Origin: Bacteroidales bacterium | Lineage (GTDB): Bacteria; Bacteroidota; Bacteroidia; Bacteroidales; VadinHA17 | Assembly (NCBI GenBank): GCA_007132995.1 | Contig: SLNP01000007.1 | Coordinates: forward strand, 1-33,939 | Direction: 5' to 3' | Length of the DNA stretch: 33,939 nt | Shown here: one piece after another, positions 26,651-33,939 of the stretch | How positions within the stretch are numbered: the stretch's first letter is position 1 | How the letters are laid out: every line of letters starts with the position of its first letter | Position numbers and translations under genes: made by a program | The notes under the pieces: generated by a model | What the model was told of the DNA's origin: nothing | What the model saw: the letters and a program-made list of their open reading frames with translations, nothing else | Databases searched by the model: none

Positions 26651-27430
26651 TCAGGGCGATACCTGAGTCTCAATACCCAATGCCTCTGCCATAGATGCTA
26701 TTCTTTGAAGTTCATCGGCAGGAACCTTACACAGTTTACCCCCCTCAGGGGTATCACGGTGAATCGTGTAGATCATAACCTCGCGGGGAGCTATCTCCCT
26801 GAGAGCATCGAGCCAGGCCTTTAGCTCCCTTACTGTAGTGTTATCGATCACTCTGCCCCTGAACTCGCCCCTCACAAAAAGTGTCTGTATGGTAAGATCG
26901 CCCCTGAACAGCTTCAGCAGCCTTATGGTCTCAGCTATCGAGTAGCTCCCGGCAGGCTGATTGTGGCTTTTCACTGTATCTTCAATTGCCGAGTCCAGTT
27001 TCAGCATTTTACGGTCGCACCTCATCAGGGCCTCACGAATATCAGGCCTGTTAATAGTGGTAGCATTTGAGAGTACCGCCACCGAGGCGGCCGGAGCCAG
27101 CTTGTCACGAAGCGCTATGGTGTCATCAATAACACCCGGAAAGTCGGGGTGCAGAGTAGGCTCACCATTCCCCGCAAAAGTTATGGCATCGGGAAGCACT
27201 CCATCTGCAGCCATCTTCTCAAGCGCCACCCTTAGCAGCTCCCTCACCTCCTCCCGGGCAGGTAGTGACATCCCGGTGTCATCAGCCCCTGTTAAACCAC
27301 ATTCGCAATAGACGCAATTGAAGTTACATACCTTCCTGTCGGCAGGAAGAAGATTTATTCCGAGTGAAACACCCAGCCTCCGGCTTGTCACCGGCCCAAA
27401 CACAATCTTATCAAAAAGAAAAGTTGCCAT
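26651..27430 (-). CDS. Radical SAM protein (COG0731-like)
   Basis: FGPVTSRRLGVSLGINLLPADRKVCNFNCVYCECG (CxxxCxxC), ITFAGNGEPTLHPDF; start at MATFLFDKIVFGP. Confidence 0.88.
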   Translation of the reverse strand: MATFLFDKIVFGPVTSRRLGVSLGINLLPADRKVCNFNCVYCECGLTGADDTGMSLPAREEVRELLRVALEKMAADGVLPDAITFAGNGEPTLHPDFPGVIDDTIALRDKLAPAASVAVLSNATTINRPDIREALMRCDRKMLKLDSAIEDTVKSHNQPAGSYSIAETIRLLKLFRGDLTIQTLFVRGEFRGRVIDNTTVRELKAWLDALREIAPREVMIYTIHRDTPEGGKLCKVPADELQRIASMAEALGIETQVSP

Positions 27431-27656
27431 ACAGATAGAGATATCCAGTTGCCCCCCATAAAACAGAGAGATGTACTTTCCCGGCCGTTGCATCGCCGGC
27501 AGGCCGTCGCCATCCGGGCCGGAGAGGGCAGCTTCTTCCCCGGCACCCGGAGGGCAAAGTTACATTTAAACCCCGCAACATTACTGACTTCAATCAACTT
27601 ATTGGCACATGATTCGCCAGCAGATTACAACTACTATATCATTGCCCGATCTGCTG

Positions 27657-27907
27657 TTGCCCCTTTGAATGGCCAAAGCATTATGCCACCGGGGCATTGT
27701 TGCCGGCCCTCCCTATCCGCGGTCGCCGCCTTTTGATGGCCCAAGGCAAAGTATTAAGCCCCCCGGGGCATTGTCGCCGGCTTTGATCGGCCTTAACTAC
27801 GGCACTAATAATGTACCATTGCCGGCTTTGATCGGCCTTAACTACGGCCGTGATGCTGTACCACCCCCGGCTCAGTTGTCGCCGGGTCACATCGGCCTTC
27901 CGGCGAC
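27657..27907. repeat. Degenerate tandem repeat array with CTTTGATSGGCC core, about 45-67 bp units
   Basis: CCTTTGAATGGCC (27662), CCTTTTGATGGCC (27729), GCCGGCTTTGATCGGCCTTAACTACGGC (27776 and 27821, 28-bp exact), GCCGGGTCACATCGGCCTTCCGGC (27881). Confidence 0.8.
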
Positions 27908-27909
27908 TC

Positions 27910-29055
27910 CTATATTAGTCTTCTTACCCTTGAGCGCCCGGTAAGCCTGAGCTCTCCCAGGTCGGCCCCCTCAATAGCCAGCAGACCCGGCCTCTTCCCC
28001 GGTTTGAAAGTGCCATACCGGCTATCAACAGCCAGCGCTTTTGCACCGTTCAGGGTGGCCCACGGTATGGTATCGGTAAGCTTAAGCCATGGGAACCGCT
28101 CCTGCAGACACTTGAGCTCATCAAGTATGCTGAGCCTGTCATTAGAGGCAAGGCTGTCACTGCCAACCAAAATTGAACAACCCTCTGACATCATAAGTTC
28201 AACAGGAGGAAGGGTATCCGATATGTAGAGATTCGATAAGGGGCAGATACACCAGTAGATATCGGATCGGAAACTGTTAAGAGCTCTTATCTCATCCCTT
28301 CCGGCAAAGGTGTTGTGAACAAGTATAAGATTACCCCTTCCCGTTATATGGTTCATGACACCTGACAGGTGGCTGCCCCGGTAGCGACCATCATCCGCAA
28401 GCTGCATCATCTCCCGCTCCTGATCAGACTCGAGGAAATGCAATGAAGTGACACCCCCCTCCCTGCTGTTACGGTAATCCTTTATCGTATCAAGAAGTTG
28501 CCGGGAGAGAGTGTAGAGCGAATGGGGCGTCAGGTAGCTTCTCATTCCAGCCTCTTCTGCAAGAGAGGCGGTCTTTACCGCCTCTGCAAATATGACAGAG
28601 GCCTCCTGCGGGTCGGGGCCAAAAACCTCTGTCATTGTAATATACTCAATACCCGATTCAGCCTTAACATTAAACGAATCTGTTCCATTCGAAATATCGG
28701 CACAGGCCACCACCCCCTCTGAGGCCATCGCGGCGTCATGCCTCACGGCAGCCTCCCTGCCCCCACCACTGCTGGCGGGGTTGTTACGCAGCGCCCTTAT
28801 CGATTTTATAAATCTCATCAGCCCGGTACCCCTCTCTATCTTGCCCCTGAAGTGCGACAGCTCAAGGTGGCAATGGCTGTTGACAAACCCCGGCACAATA
28901 ATTCCATTACAAAAGGTTAGTGAAGCCATCTCGGACAGACTCCCCCCGGTGTCTGCAACTGATATAATGGTACCATCGTTATCCGTGGTAACGACAGGTC
29001 TTTTAAGAAGGGTTCCATCGCCGTCAATGAGGTATTGTGCCGAGAAACGCTTCAT
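27910..29055 (-). CDS. Amidohydrolase family protein, aminofutalosine-deaminase/chlorohydrolase-like
   Basis: 381 aa; IIVPGFVNSHCHLELSH (HxH), LVHNTF, CPLSNLYI, VGSDSLASND. Confidence 0.85.
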   Translation of the reverse strand: MKRFSAQYLIDGDGTLLKRPVVTTDNDGTIISVADTGGSLSEMASLTFCNGIIVPGFVNSHCHLELSHFRGKIERGTGLMRFIKSIRALRNNPASSGGGREAAVRHDAAMASEGVVACADISNGTDSFNVKAESGIEYITMTEVFGPDPQEASVIFAEAVKTASLAEEAGMRSYLTPHSLYTLSRQLLDTIKDYRNSREGGVTSLHFLESDQEREMMQLADDGRYRGSHLSGVMNHITGRGNLILVHNTFAGRDEIRALNSFRSDIYWCICPLSNLYISDTLPPVELMMSEGCSILVGSDSLASNDRLSILDELKCLQERFPWLKLTDTIPWATLNGAKALAVDSRYGTFKPGKRPGLLAIEGADLGELRLTGRSRVRRLI

Positions 29056-29879
29056 CTCCTAACATGGATAAAGGGATCTGTCAGCTCCTCATCTTCGGAA
29101 TAGGACGAAAGCTGTACCAGTCTTATATTGGTAACCTGCCCCCTCTTCTCCCATGGCAACTCCTGTCTGTCGTGGTTAAAAAGGCGGCCTCGGATAACGG
29201 GAATGGTTTCATCATCAAAATCAATGAAAATCTCGTAGTTATGGGGTTGGCCATCCCTTATAAGGGGCACCTCCTCTATAGGGATCTTAACCGTTTCATC
29301 GTCAAGATAGTCTATGAAATAGAGCGATATGCGAGGGTTAAGAGACTGGTCATCACGAAATATTGTCGCTGTCAGAGTAAGCCGGTAGAGGCCCGTTTCA
29401 GGCAGCAGCATCTCAAAAAGAACATCAAACTCCCTGTGCAGCGGCGGGAAGGTGTACAACTCCTCACCTACCCAGTAGTTGGTTCTCAGAGAGTCCTGCA
29501 TCTGCATTTCAGCAACCAATCTTGACTCTTTCTCGCTGAGCTTTGCAAGAACCTCGTCATGTATGCGCTCCAGCCTGCGTGGCCTGCTGTCAAAAAAATG
29601 CCGCATGGTATTATCCAGCTGCTCTCTTGTATAGCCGTGGCCCTCAAGAACCTCATCATATATCTCAATAGAATCTTTCATTGCATGCCTCATCTGCACC
29701 TCCGGCAGAGTCATCAGCCCGTCGGCAAGATAGATATCGGCAAGTATCGGAACCAGATCGCTCCGGGGTATAAGACCTCCATTCGATTTACGGCCACCAC
29801 AGCCAACCGCAGCGATCAGAAGCAGTACCATAAGCAGCAGGTTTATTACTCCCCTGCTGTATGTCGGTTCTCTTCTCAT
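29052..29879 (-). CDS. DUF4296 domain lipoprotein
   Basis: LLIAAVGCGGRKSNGG lipobox; LIPRSDLVPILADIYLADGLM...YDEVLEGHGYTREQLDNTMRHF. Start at internal Met 29879, 4-bp overlap with upstream gene. Confidence 0.78.
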   Translation of the reverse strand: MRREPTYSRGVINLLLMVLLLIAAVGCGGRKSNGGLIPRSDLVPILADIYLADGLMTLPEVQMRHAMKDSIEIYDEVLEGHGYTREQLDNTMRHFFDSRPRRLERIHDEVLAKLSEKESRLVAEMQMQDSLRTNYWVGEELYTFPPLHREFDVLFEMLLPETGLYRLTLTATIFRDDQSLNPRISLYFIDYLDDETVKIPIEEVPLIRDGQPHNYEIFIDFDDETIPVIRGRLFNHDRQELPWEKRGQVTNIRLVQLSSYSEDEELTDPFIHVRR

Positions 29880-31099
29880 AGTTTCTGATTTTGAAGATAT
29901 TTTTTTGTAAGATACCATACAGGGTACCAGGCGGCAATGTAACCTATAGAGAGAACGGTAACGGTAACCAGAAGAAAATCTCCACCCTTCATCACAACAG
30001 GATATGCATCTATAACAAGAGATTCGCTATGGAATTTGACAATACCGAATTGCTGTTGTACCAGGCATACAAGGAATCCAACCAGCAGCCCCGCCGCTGC
30101 TCCCGCAACAGATATCATCCACCCCTCATAGATGAAGATTCGCCTTATGAGTGCATTATCCGCTCCCAGGCTTCTGAGTACAGATACATCCCTCTTCTTC
30201 TCTATTATAAGCATAGTGAGCGACCCGATAATATTGAAAGATGCCACTATCAGAATAAAGGTCAGAATAATGAATATTGCCAGCCGTTCTGACTTTATAA
30301 CCCTGTAAAAGAGCTCCTGCTGCTCAAAGCGATCCTGCACAAGGTACCCATCGCCAAATATCTCTCTTACATGCCGGGCGCTGCTCCTCAGATCGGCTCC
30401 TTCAGAGATAGTGATCTCTATAGAGCTGACCTCATTCTCATACTCCAGCAGATTCCTCATCAGCTCTATCGGCACAAAGAGATGCCTGGAGTCAAACTCC
30501 TGCTCTATCTCGAATATCCCGCCGGGGTTAATATACTCTCTCTTAAAGGCAGTCTCGGGGCGCATCACACTCCCCAGCCGGTTGGGCATATATATCTCCA
30601 GCAGGGTTATAAAGTTAAGCCTTATACCCAGTGAGTTTGCCAGCCCGAGCCCAATCACCGCCCTTGGTGTTCCCCGCTGGTCACGGAGAATAAACTCCCC
30701 GTCCCACATCCTGTCGCGCAATCCGGTAACCCTTACATAGTGTTCATCAACACCCCTTACGGTTCCCAGCGCCTGTCGCTCACCGTAAAGAAGCAGAGCA
30801 TTCTCTTCAAGAATAAGGGCATAGCTCTCAACAAAGGGTAGTTCTGCCATCTCTTCCAGCGACATGGTATCGGGAACAAAGACCTTGCCTCTGGCCGGTG
30901 AAACCTTAATATCAGGATCGAAGGTGCCGAATATGCCGGTAACCATCTTCTCCAGCCCGTTAAAAACAGAAAGTACTATTACAAGGGCCATGGTGCCTAC
31001 CATAACACCGGCAACTGAGATTGCCGAAATCACATTTATGGCGTTTCGCGACTTTTTGGCAAACAGATACCTCTTTGCTATGTAGAGCGACAACTTCAT
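29876..31099 (-). CDS. ABC transporter permease, FtsX/LolC-LolE family
   Basis: 407 aa; YIAKRYLFAKKSRNAINVISAISVAGVMVGTMALVIVLSVFNGLE; FtsX-like C-terminal TM region. Confidence 0.9.
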   Translation of the reverse strand: MKLSLYIAKRYLFAKKSRNAINVISAISVAGVMVGTMALVIVLSVFNGLEKMVTGIFGTFDPDIKVSPARGKVFVPDTMSLEEMAELPFVESYALILEENALLLYGERQALGTVRGVDEHYVRVTGLRDRMWDGEFILRDQRGTPRAVIGLGLANSLGIRLNFITLLEIYMPNRLGSVMRPETAFKREYINPGGIFEIEQEFDSRHLFVPIELMRNLLEYENEVSSIEITISEGADLRSSARHVREIFGDGYLVQDRFEQQELFYRVIKSERLAIFIILTFILIVASFNIIGSLTMLIIEKKRDVSVLRSLGADNALIRRIFIYEGWMISVAGAAAGLLVGFLVCLVQQQFGIVKFHSESLVIDAYPVVMKGGDFLLVTVTVLSIGYIAAWYPVWYLTKKYLQNQKL

Positions 31100-31104
31100 T
31101 ATAC

Positions 31105-31914
31105 CTACTTTTCTGCTGTTACAATAAGGCCGGTGCCACCTCTGTTTCTCATATAAAGGTCTGCCAGATTAAGAACAAGGGCAGGCATTATAACAACGAT
31201 ATAGTATAACGGTAAAAGGAGGAAGAAAATTTTCGACAGGTTGAGCATCATTACCGGATACTTCATAGATATACGCCATGAGAGAGAGCCGGCCCTCCCG
31301 TAGGTATAGGAGGCAGTCACCCTTGAGAAACCGGCAGCGGACAACATACCCTTAAGCTCATCGATATTGTATCCGTAACGCACATGCTCATCGATAAAAG
31401 AGCTCTCATCATGAGAGTGAACATCGCTCCCGCCCATATCGGAGGGAGTAGAGATAATCAGCCTGCCTCCCGGCTTCAGTGACCTGTAGAGGTTGGCTAT
31501 TACACGCCTGTCGTCGCTGATATGCTCAAGCACATCTACAATAACCGCAAGGTGATATCTCTCTTTATCATTCAGGTCGAGAATGTCTGCGACCGTGCAA
31601 TTGATGCGACCTCCAAGGCCACATCTTTCAAAGAATTCGCCGCAACTCTCAATATGAGATGGTTCTATATCGACCGCATCTATATGCCAGCCCTTGTGGC
31701 GCCTTGCCATATTCCAGCTGTACTGGCCAAAGCCGCAGCCTGCATCAAGAACATGGGAGCTCTTTGGCATATCAGAAGCGGCAGACGAAAGCGCCCTTCT
31801 TACATGCCATGACCTTAAGAGAAGTATATCCAGCAGCCTGTACAGCAACCGCCTCCTGGACGGAGACGACCCAACATACCGGTCAATGGTTCTCTTTATT
31901 GGATCATACCTCAT
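31105..31914 (-). CDS. Class I SAM-dependent methyltransferase with C-terminal hydrophobic segment
   Basis: 269 aa; HVLDAGCGFGQYSWNMARR, VDVLEHISDD, LKPGGRLIISTP; C-terminal FFLLLPLYYIVVIMPALVLNLADLY. Confidence 0.88.
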   Translation of the reverse strand: MRYDPIKRTIDRYVGSSPSRRRLLYRLLDILLLRSWHVRRALSSAASDMPKSSHVLDAGCGFGQYSWNMARRHKGWHIDAVDIEPSHIESCGEFFERCGLGGRINCTVADILDLNDKERYHLAVIVDVLEHISDDRRVIANLYRSLKPGGRLIISTPSDMGGSDVHSHDESSFIDEHVRYGYNIDELKGMLSAAGFSRVTASYTYGRAGSLSWRISMKYPVMMLNLSKIFFLLLPLYYIVVIMPALVLNLADLYMRNRGGTGLIVTAEK

Positions 31915-31919
31915 ATCAC

Positions 31920-32258
31920 CTAGTCGTGAAGCAAATTGTCTATATTGTCAATATAGTCGAGGCTGTCATCGGCAAACAGAGAGAGTTCAGGTATCTTCTT
32001 CAACTGGCTGCTTACCCGGGTTCCCAGGCCATATCTGACTCTTCCTACATTATCGCGCAGCAGTGAGAGCTCACTCTCCATATCATCTGAAGGGAAGATG
32101 CTCAGGTAGACCCTTGCTATCGAGAAATCGGCACTAACCCTGACAACCGTAACCGTTATCATCTTGCCCGGCAGCAGCTCCCCTGACATAATCCTGAATA
32201 TCTCCGCCAGCTCCCGTTGAAGTAGCCGCGATACCTTCTTCTGTCGTGTCGTCTCCAT
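31920..32258 (-). CDS. rbfA: Ribosome-binding factor A
   Basis: METTRQKKVSRLLQRELAEIFRIM...VTVVRVSADFSIARVYLSIFP; start at internal Met. Confidence 0.85.
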   Translation of the reverse strand: METTRQKKVSRLLQRELAEIFRIMSGELLPGKMITVTVVRVSADFSIARVYLSIFPSDDMESELSLLRDNVGRVRYGLGTRVSSQLKKIPELSLFADDSLDYIDNIDNLLHD

Positions 32259-32440
32259 AGCTATAGAGTGATTTTTGATATCTGTTTTACCGGTGCATGC
32301 ACTGTCACTTGCCGGCAGGTGCCGCAGCACCCACAAGCCAACACCTTAGCGGCAAAGGTACAACTTTAAGTTCAAAAGATGGGGCAGGAGAGCATGCAGG
32401 CTACCGGCAGATCAGCCTGCAGCAATAAAAATTTTATAGC

Positions 32441-32448
32441 TACCTTCG
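32441..32448 (+). promoter_or_regulatory. Candidate -7 element (TACCTTCG) for trpS
   Basis: TAnnTTYG variant 14 bp upstream of ATG 32463; no clear -33 element. Confidence 0.3.
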
Positions 32449-32462
32449 CTGCATAAAACAAT

Positions 32463-33464
32463 ATGCAAGAGATGGAGACAGTAGTAAGCGGAATACGATC
32501 AACAGGAAATCTGCACCTGGGCAACTACTTCGGTGCCGTAAAGAACTTTCTTAAAATGCAGAGAGAGAACAACTGCTTCTTCTTTATAGCCGACTACCAC
32601 TCTCTGACCACACACCCCAAACCATCTGAGCTTCAGAGAAACATAAGGCAGGTTTTAGCTGAGTATCTGGCCTGTGGTATAGATCCTGAAATTGCCACAA
32701 TATTCATTCAGAGCGATGTACCCGAAGTAACCGAACTCTACCTGTTGCTCAACATGAACGCCTATATCGGAGAACTTGAGCGAACAACCTCATTTAAGGA
32801 TAAGGTTCGCAGCCAGCCCGACAACATCAATGCCGGGCTGTTGACATATCCTGTATTGATGGCCGCAGACATAATAATTCACAAGGCTACCAAGGTGCCG
32901 GTAGGAAAAGATCAGGAGCAGCATCTTGAAATGACCAGGAAATTTGCCCGTCGCTTCAACACCATGTATGGTACCGACTACTTCCCGGAGCCCGACGCCT
33001 ATAATTTTGGTGAGCAACTTGTTAAGATACCCGGTCTTGACGGCACCGGTAAAATGGGCAAGAGCGAGGGCAACGGCATCTACCTCTCCGACACCCCGAA
33101 AGAGATCAGGAAAAAGGTGATGAGGGCTGTTACCGACAGCGGGCCCCAGGGCGAAAACCAGGAGATGAGCGAGCCTGTCAGAAACCTCTTCACCCTGCTC
33201 AATGTTGTCTCAGACCCCTCTGTCGTAGATAGCTTCAAAGAACAGTACAACAGAGGTACAATACGGTATGGTGATCTGAAAAAGCAACTCGCCGAAGATA
33301 TCATCAGGTTCAACGAACCCGTCAGGGAGCGCATAGAGGAGATCTCGGCCGACAGCCACTACCTTAACAAGGTGGTAAAGGAGGGCGCCGCCAAAGCCAG
33401 AGAAAGCGCTGCCGCAACGATCAAAGAGGTACGCCACATTATTGGCTACCGCCCGTTTGTTTAG
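32463..33464 (+). CDS. trpS: Tryptophanyl-tRNA synthetase
   Basis: 333 aa; SGIRSTGNLHLGNYFGAVKNF, GKMGKSEGNGIYLSDTP (KMSKS-like). Confidence 0.95.
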   Translation: MQEMETVVSGIRSTGNLHLGNYFGAVKNFLKMQRENNCFFFIADYHSLTTHPKPSELQRNIRQVLAEYLACGIDPEIATIFIQSDVPEVTELYLLLNMNAYIGELERTTSFKDKVRSQPDNINAGLLTYPVLMAADIIIHKATKVPVGKDQEQHLEMTRKFARRFNTMYGTDYFPEPDAYNFGEQLVKIPGLDGTGKMGKSEGNGIYLSDTPKEIRKKVMRAVTDSGPQGENQEMSEPVRNLFTLLNVVSDPSVVDSFKEQYNRGTIRYGDLKKQLAEDIIRFNEPVRERIEEISADSHYLNKVVKEGAAKARESAAATIKEVRHIIGYRPFV

Positions 33465-33476
33465 GGGCATGGGGAG

Positions 33477-33490
33477 CGGGCTGACGCCCG
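33477..33490 (+). terminator. Small hairpin just after trpS
   Basis: CGGGC-TGAC-GCCCG; no U-tract. Confidence 0.3.
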
Positions 33491-33499
33491 ATGGCTCGC

Positions 33500-33939
33500 T
33501 GCGCTCGCCATTGTAATCAGTAATCAGTGCCGTCGGCTTACGCCTCCGGCCGGTGATCGGTATAGGTGATTGGTTGATGTATCCCGTATTGAAAGGTGCC
33601 ATCATAAACAACGGTTGTAGAGACGCCCAATGTGGGCGTCTCCGCGATTATACGCAACTACCTTATAGACGGTTATTCGGTTATACGGTTATTTGATTAT
33701 TCGATTATAGTTTAGGGGTTTAGAAGTTGAGGAGTTTAGAGTGCTCACTGTCGCTCGCACGCATAGAGCATAGAGCATGGGGCATGGGCATGGTTCGCTG
33801 CTGGCGCAGCTCGCAGCGGAGAGCGGAGAGAAGTGCTCGCTAACGCTCGCCGGTCGGCTGCTGCGCTGCCGCGGTAATCAGTAATCAGTAATCAGTAAAA
33901 AAAGGCGGCTGGTGCCGCCTCTGCTCGCTGTCGCTCGCA
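33500..33939. repeat. Mosaic of short tandem repeats (taatcag, ggttattc, agagcat/gggcat, ctcgctg)
   Basis: gtaatcagtaatcagt (about 33513), cggttattcggttatacggttatttgattattcgatta (about 33670), agagcatagagcatggggcatgggcat (about 33764), gtaatcagtaatcagtaatcagt (about 33873). Confidence 0.8.
33620..33642. repeat. Perfect palindromic hairpin GAGACGCCCA-ATG-TGGGCGTCTC
   Basis: 10-bp perfect arms, 3-nt loop, read directly. Confidence 0.9.

Noticed and set aside
27602-27620. Sigma-54 (-24/-12) promoter TTGGCACATGATTCGC
   Set aside because: The -12 TTGC is imperfect (TCGC) and the site points into a repeat array rather than a gene start.
27776-27848. CRISPR-like 28-bp repeat pair
   Set aside because: Only two exact copies with a 17-bp gap, other units degenerate in length and sequence, and no cas genes.

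Overview
The window is a roughly 34 kb chromosomal segment that looks like Bacteroidetes. The evidence is TAnnTTTG-type promoters, a GldA-like ATPase, a DUF4296 lipoprotein, a TonB receptor with a CarboxypepD_reg-like N-terminus, and S9/M28 exopeptidases. Most of it is housekeeping or metabolic: argR-argG-argH, asnS, rpoN, rbfA, trpS, an FtsX/LolC-E-type permease, a radical SAM protein and an amidohydrolase. I saw no CRISPR array, prophage, transposase, rRNA or tRNA. The items most worth a second look are: (1) a 1444-aa fused ATP-dependent 2-hydroxyacyl-CoA-dehydratase-type activase carrying two ASKHA modules, a Cys-rich linker and DUF2229/HgdB-like modules; (2) a three-gene cassette of a Cys-rich small protein, a TonB receptor and an HMA protein, probably for copper or another soft metal; (3) a structured, probably transcribed leader or ncRNA region upstream of asnS; (4) a set of degenerate intergenic tandem or hairpin repeats, each with a different sequence; (5) ARG-box-like operators in the argRGH cluster. 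All family assignments come from reading motifs in the translations. No database search was run.
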